A DNA stretch of 64,000 nucleotides from JACCWP01 sp963785115 (GTDB lineage: Bacteria > Actinomycetota > Actinomycetes > Propionibacteriales > Nocardioidaceae): assembly GCA_963785115.1 (NCBI GenBank), contig CAWATY010000009.1, positions 62,001-126,000 on the forward strand. Reading direction: 5' to 3'. A program made the translations under genes and the position numbers. Positions 46,959 through 55,966 of the stretch are shown here, piece after piece; positions within the stretch are counted from its first letter, which is position 1, and each line of letters opens with the position of its first letter. The notes below the pieces were generated by a model that was not told the origin of the DNA, made no database searches, and was given only the letters and a program-made list of their open reading frames with translations.

Positions 46959-47327
46959 ATGACCGTCCAGAACGACACCCCCACGACCGAGGCACCCGCT
47001 GCCGAGGGCGTGGTGCTGACCAGTGGTGCCGCGAGCAAGGTGCGGGCACTGCTCGACCAGGAGGGCCGCGACGACCTGGCACTGCGGATCGCCGTCCAGC
47101 CCGGTGGCTGCTCGGGCCTCCGCTACCAGCTCTTCTTCGACGAGCGCAGCCTCGACGGCGACTCCGTGCGGGACTTCGACGGCGTCAACGTGGTGGTCGA
47201 CCGGATGAGCGTGCCGTACCTGCAGGGCGCGACCATCGACTTCGTCGACACCATCGAGAAGCAGGGCTTCACGATCGACAACCCGACCGCCACCGGATCG
47301 TGTGCCTGCGGCGACTCGTTCCACTGA
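46959..47327 (+). CDS. erpA: A-type iron-sulfur cluster carrier (ErpA/HesB family)
   Basis: 122 aa. The family's three Cys are present: one in QPGGCSGLRYQLFFD and two in the C-terminal GSCACGDSF. Carries 4Fe-4S clusters to target enzymes, possibly LipA and respiratory proteins. AGGAG precedes ATG 46959. A strong hairpin terminator follows at 47368-47397. Confidence 0.93.
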   Translation: MTVQNDTPTTEAPAAEGVVLTSGAASKVRALLDQEGRDDLALRIAVQPGGCSGLRYQLFFDERSLDGDSVRDFDGVNVVVDRMSVPYLQGATIDFVDTIEKQGFTIDNPTATGSCACGDSFH

Positions 47328-47367
47328 CCGAGCTTCGGCTCCGCTGAGCCGCCGCCCGACGCCTTGA

Positions 47368-47397
47368 CGAGGCGGGACCCGCGAGGGTCCCGCCTCG
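47368..47397 (+). terminator. Terminator between erpA and ctaC
   Basis: CGAGGCGGGACCC (47368-47380) pairs perfectly with GGGTCCCGCCTCG (47385-47397) around a GCGA tetraloop, 41 nt after the erpA stop. It separates the Fe-S carrier from the oxidase operon. Confidence 0.85.
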
Positions 47398-47480
47398 TGG
47401 CACGTCGGGGCTCCTGGAGTAGGGTTTCGTCCACTCCGGCAGCCGCGCCGAGACGCGCGATCCGCACAGGAAGGTGGCAC

Positions 47481-48326
47481 GTGGGCCAGCACCTCCCGCC
47501 CCCTCGGCGGAGCCTGCGGACGAGGGTCGCGTCCGCCGCCCTCGCGCTCGCCGGGATGCTCCTGCTCGGCGGCTGCGACGGCACCGACCTCGGGCTCCCC
47601 GACCCCGCGAGCGACCGTGCCGAGTACATCGACACGCTGTGGTTCGGCGCGTGGGTCGCCGCCCTGGTCGTGGGCGTCTTCGTCTGGGGCCTGATGGGCT
47701 GGGTGGTGGTGCGCTACCGCCGCCGCTCCGACAACGAGATCCCGCCGCAGGTGCGCTACAACCTGCCGATCGAGGTCCTCTACACGATCGCCCCCGTCAT
47801 CATCGTCGCGGTGCTGTTCTTCCACACCGTCGAGACCGAGGCGGACATCGACGAGACGCCCGACCCGGACCACGTGCTCACCGTGATCGGGCAGAAGTGG
47901 GCCTGGACCTTCGTCTACAACGACGAGGACGCCGTCGACGGCCAGACCGTCTTCGACAGCGGGTCGCCGGCCGACCCCGCCGAGCTGTACCTGCCGGTCG
48001 ACGAGGTCGTCGACTTCGAGCTCCGCTCCAACGACGTCATCCACGCCTTCTGGGTGCCGGTGTTCAACTACAAGCAGGACGTCGTCCCGGGGCGGGAGAA
48101 CTCGTTCATGCTCACGCCCACCGTGGAGGGCGAGTACCCGGGCCGCTGCTCGGAGCTGTGCGGGCTCTACCACTCGCGGATGCTCTTCACCGTGCACATC
48201 GTGTCGCGTGACGACTTCGACGCACACCTGCAGGAGCTGGAGGCCGCGGGCAACGTCGGCGAGCCGCAGCTGCCCGACAGCGTGACCGAGATCGCCGGCA
48301 CCGACGACGAGGAGGCCGACGAGTGA
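47481..48326 (+). CDS. ctaC: Cytochrome c oxidase subunit II
   Basis: 281 aa lipoprotein of the aa3 oxidase. Signal peptide ends in the lipobox LLLGGC, then two membrane helices and a cupredoxin domain with QKWAWTF and the CuA site GRCSELCGLYHSRM. GTG 47481 follows AGGAAGG. It overlaps ctaD by 4 nt. It accepts electrons from the QcrC cytochrome of the bc1 complex. Confidence 0.96.
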   Translation: MGQHLPPPRRSLRTRVASAALALAGMLLLGGCDGTDLGLPDPASDRAEYIDTLWFGAWVAALVVGVFVWGLMGWVVVRYRRRSDNEIPPQVRYNLPIEVLYTIAPVIIVAVLFFHTVETEADIDETPDPDHVLTVIGQKWAWTFVYNDEDAVDGQTVFDSGSPADPAELYLPVDEVVDFELRSNDVIHAFWVPVFNYKQDVVPGRENSFMLTPTVEGEYPGRCSELCGLYHSRMLFTVHIVSRDDFDAHLQELEAAGNVGEPQLPDSVTEIAGTDDEEADE

Positions 48327-50128
48327 CCGCAACGGTCAGCCGCCCCACCCAGGCGCCCGCGGCCCCGCGTGAGCGGACCACCGGGCAGAAGATCGCCGCC
48401 GTGCTCAGCACCACCGACCACAAGGTGATCGGCAACCTCTACTTCGCGACGTCGTTCATCTTCTTCCTGCTGGCCGGCGTGATGGCCCTGATGATGCGCG
48501 CCGAGCTCGCGCAGCCGGGCAACCAGGTGGTCAGCGACGAGACGTACAACCAGCTGTTCACCATGCATGGCACGGTGATGCTGCTGCTGTTCGCGACGCC
48601 GCTGTTCGCCGGCTTCGCCAACGCGATCATGCCGCTGCAGATCGGGTCGCCCGACGTGGCGTTTCCCCGGCTCAACGCCTTCAGCTACTGGACGTACCTG
48701 TTCGGCGGGATCATCGCCTCGGCGGGCTTCTTCGTCCCCGGCGGCGCCGCCGACTTCGGTTGGTACGCGTACACGCCGCTGTCCGACGCCACGAACTCGC
48801 CGGGCATCGGGGGCGACCTGTGGGTGATGGGGCTGTGGCTCGCGGGCCTCGGCACCATCCTCGGCGCGGTCAACTTCGTGACCACCGTCTTCTGCATGCG
48901 CGCACCCGGCATGACGATGTTCCGGATGCCGATCTTCGTCTGGAACATCTTCATCACCAGCCTGCTGGTTCTGATCGCGTTCCCCATCCTCGCCGGCGCC
49001 CTGCTGATGCTGGAGGCCGACCGCACGCTCGGCGCCCACGTCTACGACACCGCCAACGGCGGAGCCATCCTCTGGCAGCACCTGTTCTGGTTCTTCGGGC
49101 ACCCCGAGGTCTACATCATCGCGCTGCCGTTCTTCGGGATCATCACCGAGATCCTGCCGGTGTTCAGCCGCAAGCCGATCTTCGGCTACATCGGACTGGT
49201 CGGCGCCACCCTCAGCATCGCCGCCCTGTCGGTGGCGGTGTGGGCGCACCACATGTTCACGACCGGCGCGGTCGACCGGCCGTTCTTCTCGTTCATGACG
49301 TTCCTCATCGCGGTGCCGACGGGGGTGAAGTTCTTCAACTGGATCGGCACCATGTGGGGCGGGTCCCTGACGTTCGAGACGCCCATGCTCTGGGCGCTCG
49401 GCTTCCTCACCACGTTCCTGTTCGGTGGGCTGACCGGCGTCATCCTGGCCTCGCCCCCGCTCGACTTCGCGGTCTCCGACAGCTACTTCGTGGTGGCGCA
49501 CTTCCACTACGTCGTCTTCGGCACCGTCGTGTTCGCGATGTTCGGTGGGTTCTACTTCTGGTGGCCCAAGCTCACCGGCCGGATGCTCGACGAGCGGCTG
49601 GGCAAGATCCACTTCTGGATGCTGTTCGTCGGGTTCCACATGACCTTCCTGGTGCAGCACTGGCTGGGCGCCGAGGGGATGCCCCGTCGCTACGCCGACT
49701 ACCAGGCCAGCGACGGCTTCACGACCCTCAACGAGGTGTCGAGTGTCGGGGCGTTCCTGCTCGGTGCGTCCGTGATCCCGTTCCTGCTCAACGTCTGGAA
49801 GACCCGCAACGACCCGATGGTGGAGACCGACGACCCGTGGGGATGGGGCCGCTCCCTGGAGTGGGCGACGTCGTCGCCGCCGCCGCGGCACAACTTCCAC
49901 CGGCTGCCGCGGATCCGCTCCGAGGCGCCGGCTTTCGACGTGCACCACCCCGAGGTGGTCGCCCTCGAGCTGGTCGAGAACGAGGGGTTGCTCGACGACG
50001 ACACCAGCACCGACACGCCCGAGCAGGGCGGCCGGGCGGGGCACGTCGCCGAGCAGCTGGGCGAGGATCCGCGCGACCGCGTCCGCGAGCAGCCGCGCGA
50101 CGGCGAGTCGGGTGAGGAGCACCGGTGA
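48323..50128 (+). CDS. ctaD: Cytochrome c oxidase subunit I
   Basis: 601 aa with twelve helices. Heme and CuB ligands are present: His in FTMHGTVMLLLF, His and Tyr in WFFGHPEVYI, the His pair in WAHHMFTTG, and HFHYV. Catalyses oxygen reduction and proton pumping. The C-terminal tail is rich in acidic residues. It overlaps both ctaC and ctaF by 4 nt. Confidence 0.97.
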   Translation: MTATVSRPTQAPAAPRERTTGQKIAAVLSTTDHKVIGNLYFATSFIFFLLAGVMALMMRAELAQPGNQVVSDETYNQLFTMHGTVMLLLFATPLFAGFANAIMPLQIGSPDVAFPRLNAFSYWTYLFGGIIASAGFFVPGGAADFGWYAYTPLSDATNSPGIGGDLWVMGLWLAGLGTILGAVNFVTTVFCMRAPGMTMFRMPIFVWNIFITSLLVLIAFPILAGALLMLEADRTLGAHVYDTANGGAILWQHLFWFFGHPEVYIIALPFFGIITEILPVFSRKPIFGYIGLVGATLSIAALSVAVWAHHMFTTGAVDRPFFSFMTFLIAVPTGVKFFNWIGTMWGGSLTFETPMLWALGFLTTFLFGGLTGVILASPPLDFAVSDSYFVVAHFHYVVFGTVVFAMFGGFYFWWPKLTGRMLDERLGKIHFWMLFVGFHMTFLVQHWLGAEGMPRRYADYQASDGFTTLNEVSSVGAFLLGASVIPFLLNVWKTRNDPMVETDDPWGWGRSLEWATSSPPPRHNFHRLPRIRSEAPAFDVHHPEVVALELVENEGLLDDDTSTDTPEQGGRAGHVAEQLGEDPRDRVREQPRDGESGEEHR

Positions 50129-50520
50129 GGATCGAAGCCTGGACGATGGGCAGCTGCGCGCTGTTCTTCGGCATCGTGAGCCCCATCTACTGGTTCATGT
50201 CCGAGGACCCGACGGGGACCAGCGCGCTGGTCATGACCACCCTGCTGGCGGCGCTGGTGGCGTTCTACCTCGGTGTCGTGGCCCGGCAGATCGACGCCCG
50301 CCCCGAGGACCGGAACGAGGCCGAGGTGGCCGACGGGGCCGGCGAGTTCGGGTTCTACCCCCCGTACAGCTGGTGGCCGCTCTACACCGGCCTGTCGGTG
50401 GCCGTGGTCGCGCTCGGCGTGACCATCGGGTGGTGGCTGGTGGTGATCGGGGTCGGGCTGACTGGGGTGACGATGGTGGGCTTCGTCTTCGAGTACTACC
50501 GCGGGTACCACGCGCACTGA
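50125..50520 (+). CDS. ctaF: Cytochrome c oxidase subunit IV (actinobacterial)
   Basis: 131 aa with four helices: WTMGSCALFFGIVSPIYWFM, ALVMTTLLAALVAFYLGVV, and two near the end around VVALGVTIGWWLVVIGVGL. EFGFYPPYSWWPLY is the family's hallmark. Overlaps ctaD by 4 nt and ends the operon. Confidence 0.94.
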   Translation: MRIEAWTMGSCALFFGIVSPIYWFMSEDPTGTSALVMTTLLAALVAFYLGVVARQIDARPEDRNEAEVADGAGEFGFYPPYSWWPLYTGLSVAVVALGVTIGWWLVVIGVGLTGVTMVGFVFEYYRGYHAH

Positions 50521-50672
50521 CCCCCGCCCAGCGCCGCGGCATGGCGTACGGGACACGCGGGACAGGCGGCAACGATTGCGACTCACGGGGCGTCACGCCG
50601 TGGGATTTTTCGGTTCAGAGGGGTCGCCGGGTTAGGCTGGGGGGTCCCCAGTCGTACATCCGGAGGTTCTCC

Positions 50673-51908
50673 ATGCTCAGGGCCTACTCGCTCCGCCGGG
50701 TCGCCGGCGTCGCGGCCGGTCTGTGCGTCGTGCTCGCGCTGGCGTCCTGCAACGGCGACTCGTCCGGATCGTCCGACGAGGCGGCCGGTCCGAACGGCGG
50801 CGGAGGCGGCAGCGAGGCCGAGCAGGCCGACACGGCGCCCTTCCGGGCCAGCGTGGAGCTGCCCAAATCGGGACAGAACGTGCCGGTCGACACCCAAGTC
50901 GTCGTGTCTGCGACGTCGGGGACCCTGGACAAGGTCGAGGTCTACCGCGGCCAGCGCACCCCCGAGCACATGGTCTCCGGGGCGGTGAACGGCGACAGCA
51001 CCCGTTGGACCGCCGACGAGCTGCTCGAGCCGGGTGCCAAATACAGCGTCGTCACCACCGGCACCGGTGAGTCCGGGGACAGCCGCACCCAGCGCGAGAC
51101 GTTCACCACCGAGGCGCTCACGCTGGACCAGCAGACCTACCCGAGCGTGTCCCCGCTGCAGAACGAGACGGTCGGCGTGGGCATGCCGGTCATCGTGACC
51201 TTCGACCTTCCGGTCAAGGACAAGGCCGAGGTCGAGCGCCACATGAGCGTCACCTCGACCCCGCAGGTCGTGGGCAGCTGGCACTGGCTCTCCGACACCG
51301 AGGTGCATTACCGGCCCAAGGAGTTCTGGCAGAAGGGCACCGAGGTCAAGGTCGACGTCGGGGTCAACGGGGTCAACGCCGGCAACGGCATCTACGGCCA
51401 GGAGGACCGGCACGTGTCCTTCACCGTTGGCGACTCGATCATCAGCACGATCAACGTCGCGACCCACCAGATGAAGGTCGAGATCAACGACAAGCTGGTG
51501 CGGACGGTCCCGATCACCGCGGGCATGCCCGGCTTCACCACCCGCAGCGGCACCAAGCTGATCATCGAGAAGTTCGAGGTCAAGCGGATGGACGCGGCCA
51601 CGGTGGGCATCCAGCCCGGCGACCCGGAGTACTACAACATCCCCGACGTCGAGTACGCGATGCGGGTGACCTACAGCGGCGAGTTCCTGCACGCCGCCCC
51701 GTGGTCAGTCGGCTCGCAGGGCTACGCCAACGTGAGCCACGGCTGCGTGGGCATGAGCACCGACAACGCCGCGTGGCTGTTCGGCATGGCCCACCGCGGC
51801 GACGTCGTCAAGACCATCAACAGCGGACGTTCGCTCGAGCAGGGCAACGGCTGGACCGACTGGGACATGTCCTGGAAGCAGTACAAGGCCGGCTCCGCCC
51901 TCAGCTGA
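50673..51908 (+). CDS. L,D-transpeptidase lipoprotein
   Basis: 411 aa. Signal peptide with lipobox LALASC, two Ig-like/BIG domains (FRASVELPKSGQNVPVDTQ; PLQNETVGVGMPVIVTFDLP), then a YkuD catalytic domain with the active Cys in VSHGCVGMST and a C-terminal extension. It makes 3-3 peptidoglycan cross-links, as LppS/LdtMt2-type enzymes do. TAGGCT (50633-50638) and GGAGG define its promoter and ribosome site. The 22-bp repeat array starts directly after its stop. Confidence 0.94.
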   Translation: MLRAYSLRRVAGVAAGLCVVLALASCNGDSSGSSDEAAGPNGGGGGSEAEQADTAPFRASVELPKSGQNVPVDTQVVVSATSGTLDKVEVYRGQRTPEHMVSGAVNGDSTRWTADELLEPGAKYSVVTTGTGESGDSRTQRETFTTEALTLDQQTYPSVSPLQNETVGVGMPVIVTFDLPVKDKAEVERHMSVTSTPQVVGSWHWLSDTEVHYRPKEFWQKGTEVKVDVGVNGVNAGNGIYGQEDRHVSFTVGDSIISTINVATHQMKVEINDKLVRTVPITAGMPGFTTRSGTKLIIEKFEVKRMDAATVGIQPGDPEYYNIPDVEYAMRVTYSGEFLHAAPWSVGSQGYANVSHGCVGMSTDNAAWLFGMAHRGDVVKTINSGRSLEQGNGWTDWDMSWKQYKAGSALS

Positions 51909-52013
51909 CCACCATCCGCGGCCTTCGGCTGCGCGATCCGTGGCCCTTCGTTGTGCGATCCGTGAGTCTTGGTTGTGCCATCCGTGGCTCCTTGTTGCGT
52001 GATCCGTGGCGCG
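51909..52013 (+). repeat. 22-bp-period repeat array, five units (left)
   Basis: ATCCG cores at 51914, 51936, 51958, 51980 and 52002 are spaced exactly 22 nt. A typical unit is TTGTGCGATCCGTGGCCCTT. The array begins 1 nt after the L,D-transpeptidase stop and ends just before the stop of the convergent DUF559-type gene. No spacers, no reading frame. Confidence 0.88.
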
Positions 52014-52020
52014 GGTCAGC

Positions 52021-52938
52021 TCACCACTGCCGGGGGAGCAGCGGCTCGATCCCGAGCCACCCGGCCACCTCGAGCTCGAAGGACGCCTGCTGGCTGAAGA
52101 CCGACTCCTTGCAGGCGATGGCCATCCGCCAGTCCATGGCCGTGCGCAACCAGGTCCGCCGTTCGTCGTCCCGGTCGGTGTCTTCGTCGAGGGTGTGGAC
52201 CTCTCGACCGTCGTACTCGCACGCGACCTTTGCCTGCTCGTACCCGAGGTCGACCGCCGCCCGGCGCCCTCTCACATCGGTGATCCACAGCTGTGACCGG
52301 GGGATCGGGCAGCCACAGTCGACGAGTCGCAGCTTGGTCCACGACTCACCGGGCCACTCGGTCGCCGGGTCGATGAGTGGCTCCAGGTAGCGCGCCTGGA
52401 CGATCCCGGGAAAGCCCCCGAGGCGGGAGATGCGTTCTCGGATCTCGTCGGCGCCGACCAGTCCGGCATGTGCCATCGCGTCCGCGGCCGAGAGGGCGAA
52501 CGGTCGGCGCAGCCGCCGCAGCCCGTCCACGGCGGTCCGCGCCGGGACGGTCACGCGCAATCCGCCGAGCTCCATCACGTCAGCGTCTTCGATGAAGCCT
52601 TCGACGGTACGTACCCCCTGGGTGGTGGTCCGGGTCATCCCGTGCGGAACCACGCACGTCGGTCTCGGCACGAACCGCTCCTCCGGCTGAAAGGCATCGA
52701 TGCCCATCACCCACATCGCGGTCGTGCCGAACAGGACAGCGTGCGGCGGCATCACCAGGTGCAGCGCTGCGATCCGCAGGTCGGTGCTGTCCTCGACGCG
52801 AGCATCGACGTACACGGTGCGGAGGACGCGTCGTACAGCGTTCTCGCGGAGGGCTCGGCGGAACGTCTGCCGGGTGAATCCCAGATCGAGAGCCTGCTTG
52901 CCGAGAAACGGTGCGCCACCGAGGATCAGGTCTGTCAT
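52021..52938 (-). CDS. DUF559/AbiEi-like protein with PD-(D/E)XK nuclease features
   Basis: 305 aa. The N-terminal 60 residues resemble the winged-helix domain of AbiEi-type proteins (GFTRQTFRRALRENAVRRVL, RTVYVDA). A middle region (PPHAVLFGTTAMWVMGIDAF; VTVPARTAVDGLRRL) is shared by many actinobacterial paralogues. The last 100 residues have a restriction-nuclease-like pattern: Glu in WPGESWTKLRL, Asp in AAVDLGYEQ and CEYDGREVH. Neither activity is proved. It sits between the transpeptidase and qcrB with a 22-bp repeat array on each side. ATG 52938. Confidence 0.78.
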   Translation of the reverse strand: MTDLILGGAPFLGKQALDLGFTRQTFRRALRENAVRRVLRTVYVDARVEDSTDLRIAALHLVMPPHAVLFGTTAMWVMGIDAFQPEERFVPRPTCVVPHGMTRTTTQGVRTVEGFIEDADVMELGGLRVTVPARTAVDGLRRLRRPFALSAADAMAHAGLVGADEIRERISRLGGFPGIVQARYLEPLIDPATEWPGESWTKLRLVDCGCPIPRSQLWITDVRGRRAAVDLGYEQAKVACEYDGREVHTLDEDTDRDDERRTWLRTAMDWRMAIACKESVFSQQASFELEVAGWLGIEPLLPRQW

Positions 52939-53019
52939 CGCGGGAGTGTCGCCGAGATGACGTGTTCCTGGCGGTGGTCATCCACAGGCCTTCAGCGAGT
53001 ACGCCGACGACAACCCGTC

Positions 53020-53119
53020 GGCCGCCGATCGCGCAACCAAAGCCCGCGGATCGTGCAACCAAACGCCGCGGATCGTGCAACCAAACGCCACGGATCGTGC
53101 AGGCAAAGGGCGCGGATCG
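53020..53119 (-). repeat. 22-bp-period repeat array, five units (right, inverted)
   Basis: GATCG-type cores at 53027, 53049, 53071, 53093 and 53115 (GATC on plus) are again spaced exactly 22 nt. On the minus strand a typical unit is GGTTGCACGATCCGTGGCGT, the same element as the left array in opposite orientation. It begins directly after the qcrB stop. Confidence 0.88.
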
Positions 53120-54823
53120 TCAGTGGCGGCGGGGGAGGCCGACCTCGTTGACGCCGCCGAACTCCTCGTCGGCTGCCTCGAGCTCCTCGTGGCCGTGGTG
53201 CTCGTGCGCCTCGTGCAGCTCCTCGGCCGTGGGCTTCTGGTGGTCGTGGCCCAGCCAGAAGTCCGCCGCCTTGACCCGCCAGCGCTCCATCCGGTTGCCG
53301 GGCGCCGCCACACCGTTCTCGTCGGTGGGCGCAGGGAGCGCGGGCACCGACGTCCGGTCGTGGGCGGTGAGCATGTACGCCTTCGCCTGGCTGACCGGCA
53401 GGTGCCGCTCCGAGTATGTGCCGTCGGCCGAGCGCATGATGATGCCGGTCTCGTAGCCGTGCAGCACGACCTCGGCGTCCTTGCGCTGCAACCCGATGCA
53501 GATCCGCCTGGTCACGATGAACGCGATGACGGGTCCGAGGAACACCAGCACCCGCAGCAGCCTGGTGATCCAGTAGAAGTCCAGATGGAACTGCGTGGCG
53601 ATGATGTCGTTGCCGCCGGAGATCCACAGCAACCCGTACGCGGTGATCCCCGCGGCGCCAAACGCGGTGCGCGTCGGGGCGTTGCGCGGACGCTCCAGCA
53701 GGTGGTGGACCCGCCGGTCACCGGTCACCCACTGCTCGACGAACGGGTAGGCCCCGAGGATGCCGAACAACAGTCCCATCAGCGCGACGCCGGGGATGAA
53801 CACGTTCATCGACAACGTCTGGCCGAAGACGGTGAACTCCCAGGCGGGCATGATCCGCAACGCGCCGTCCAGCCAGCCCATGTACCAGTCGGGCTGCGAT
53901 CCCGCAGTCACCTCCGACGGGTTGTACGGCCCGAAGGCCCACACCGGGTTGATCTGGAACAGCGCCGACATCAGCGCGGTGACACCGAAGACGATGAAGA
54001 AGAAGCCGCCGGCCTTGGCCATGTAGATCGGCAGCAACGGGTAGCCCACCACGTTGTGGTTGGTGCGTCCCGGGCCCGGCCACTGGGTGTGCTTGTGGTA
54101 GACGAGCAGCAGGATGTGCAACGTGATCAACGCCAGCAGGATCCCGGGGATCAGCAGCACGTGGGCGATGTAGAGCCGGGGGATGAAGTCGTTGCCCGGG
54201 AACTCCCCGCCGAAGACGAAGAACGAGATGTACGTGCCCACCACCGGGATCGAGCGCATCAACCCCTCGGCGATCCGCAGCCCGGTGCCGGAGAGCAGGT
54301 CGTCGGGCAGTGAGTAGCCGGCGAAGCCCTCGACGATGCCGAGCTGCAGCAGCCCCAGCCCGACCAGCCAGTTGATCTCGCGGGGCTTGCGGTACGCGCC
54401 GGTGAAGAAGATCCGGAGCATGTGCACCAGCATCGCGGCGAGGAACAGGGCTGCCGCCCAGTGGTGGATCTGCCGCATCAGCAGGCCGCCGCGGACGTCG
54501 AAGGAGATGTCCAGCGTCGACGCGAAGGCCTCGGACATGTTCATGCCGTACAGCGGGTCGTAGCTGCCGGTGTAGAGGACCTCGGCCATCGAAGGCTTGA
54601 ACCATACCGACAGGAACGTGCCCGACAGCAGCAACACGATGAAGCTGTACAGCGCGATCTCGCCGAGCAGGAACGACCAGTGGTCGGGGAACGCCTTGCG
54701 GACGTTCTTCTTGACCAGCGTGGCCAGGCCCAGCCGGTCGTCGAGCCACGCCGTGGGTCCCGCCAGCTTCGCCGTGACACCGCTGGGAGCGCTGCGCGTC
54801 GACGTGGCGTCGGTCTGGCTCAT
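53120..54823 (-). CDS. qcrB: Cytochrome bc1 complex cytochrome b subunit
   Basis: 567 aa. Eight or nine helices with paired heme His in QIHHWAAALF, HMLRIFFTGAYRKPREINW, HVLLIPGILLAL and LVYHKHTQWPG; quinol-site segments follow. A C-terminal extension of about 140 residues beyond standard cytochrome b is normal in actinobacteria. Transfers electrons from menaquinol to QcrA and QcrC. Last gene of the ctaE-qcrCAB operon. Confidence 0.96.
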   Translation of the reverse strand: MSQTDATSTRSAPSGVTAKLAGPTAWLDDRLGLATLVKKNVRKAFPDHWSFLLGEIALYSFIVLLLSGTFLSVWFKPSMAEVLYTGSYDPLYGMNMSEAFASTLDISFDVRGGLLMRQIHHWAAALFLAAMLVHMLRIFFTGAYRKPREINWLVGLGLLQLGIVEGFAGYSLPDDLLSGTGLRIAEGLMRSIPVVGTYISFFVFGGEFPGNDFIPRLYIAHVLLIPGILLALITLHILLLVYHKHTQWPGPGRTNHNVVGYPLLPIYMAKAGGFFFIVFGVTALMSALFQINPVWAFGPYNPSEVTAGSQPDWYMGWLDGALRIMPAWEFTVFGQTLSMNVFIPGVALMGLLFGILGAYPFVEQWVTGDRRVHHLLERPRNAPTRTAFGAAGITAYGLLWISGGNDIIATQFHLDFYWITRLLRVLVFLGPVIAFIVTRRICIGLQRKDAEVVLHGYETGIIMRSADGTYSERHLPVSQAKAYMLTAHDRTSVPALPAPTDENGVAAPGNRMERWRVKAADFWLGHDHQKPTAEELHEAHEHHGHEELEAADEEFGGVNEVGLPRRH

Positions 54824-54844
54824 CGCTGCATCTCCTTCGCCCGC

Positions 54845-55966
54845 TCAGTCTCGGTGGATCTCGGGGAAGCTCGGTCCGATCGGGTCCTCGAAATCACCCA
54901 TGGCGATGAGGTAGCCCTCCTCGTCGAGCCCCAGCTCCAGCTGCGGCACCGGACGTTTCGCGGGTCCGAAGACCACTTTACCTCCGTCGGTGAGGTCGAA
55001 GGTCGACTGGTGACAGGGGCAGATCAGGTTGCGAGTCTGCTGCTCCCACAGGCTGATCGGGCAGCCCAGGTGCGGGCAGATCTTGGAGAAGCAGAGCACT
55101 CCGTCCTGGCCCCAGTCCTCCCGGCCCTCGGGTGCCTTGATCTCCTCTGGCGCCATCCGGACCAGGATCACCGCAGCCTTCGCCTTGGCGTTGAGCAGCT
55201 CGGTGCCCTCGAACAGCGGCTCGCCTTCGTCGTCGGTCTGGTAGAAGAGCTCGGGTTCGCAGTTGACCAGCTGGCCGACCTCCAGGTCGCCGGGCTTGAT
55301 GCCCTCGCCGGACACGTCGACCACGACGCGCACGCCCTTTGTCCAGACCGTCGTCTTGGGATCGTCGCCGGGGGTGGGGCCGAGGTCGCGCAGCAGCACC
55401 ACGGTCGGCAGAGCCAGCGCGCCCATGGACGCGAACAGCGTGTTGCGGATCAGCGGACGCCGGCCGAAGCCGGACTCGACGTTGCCCTGCTCGATCGTCG
55501 CGACGGCGTCGGCGCGGTCCTCGGGCGGTGAGGCGGCGGTGTGGCGCAGCTCGACGATCTCGTGGTCGTCCATCAACCGCCGCGACCACTGCACCGCCCC
55601 GAGCCCGATGAACAGCAGCGCCAGCCCGAGCGTGCAGCCCAGGACCAGGTTGAGGGCCGCGGTGTTGGCCCAGACCGCGTCGACGGGGATCACGAAGTAG
55701 GCCACGCAGAAGCCGAGCGTCAGCAGAGCGGACAGCCCGAACATCGCCGCCACCTGCCGCTCGGCGCGCTTGTCCAGTGCGGGGTCGACGTCGGTGGGAC
55801 GTGGCTCGTGCGGGTCGAGACCGGGGTCAGCGACCGGGTCGCCGTGGCCGGGCTCGATCTCGCCAGGGATGTCGCCCGGGCCGGCCGGTACGGCGTGCTC
55901 GTCGCCCGGCGCACCTTCGTCGTCGCGGCGGTGGACGTGGCCCTCGGAGTCGCGCTCGTCGCTCAC
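54845..55966 (-). CDS. qcrA: Cytochrome bc1 complex Rieske iron-sulfur subunit
   Basis: 373 aa. Three N-terminal helices (an actinobacterial feature), then a Rieske domain with the cluster motifs CPHLGCPIS and CPCHQSTFD. The first 90 residues are acidic and Asp/His-rich. Overlaps the qcrC stop by 4 nt; 21 nt before qcrB. Confidence 0.95.
   Translation of the reverse strand: MSDERDSEGHVHRRDDEGAPGDEHAVPAGPGDIPGEIEPGHGDPVADPGLDPHEPRPTDVDPALDKRAERQVAAMFGLSALLTLGFCVAYFVIPVDAVWANTAALNLVLGCTLGLALLFIGLGAVQWSRRLMDDHEIVELRHTAASPPEDRADAVATIEQGNVESGFGRRPLIRNTLFASMGALALPTVVLLRDLGPTPGDDPKTTVWTKGVRVVVDVSGEGIKPGDLEVGQLVNCEPELFYQTDDEGEPLFEGTELLNAKAKAAVILVRMAPEEIKAPEGREDWGQDGVLCFSKICPHLGCPISLWEQQTRNLICPCHQSTFDLTDGGKVVFGPAKRPVPQLELGLDEEGYLIAMGDFEDPIGPSFPEIHRD

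Noticed and set aside
51909..53119. The 22-bp-period arrays as a CRISPR locus
   Set aside because: Repeats are contiguous with no spacers and no cas genes are nearby.
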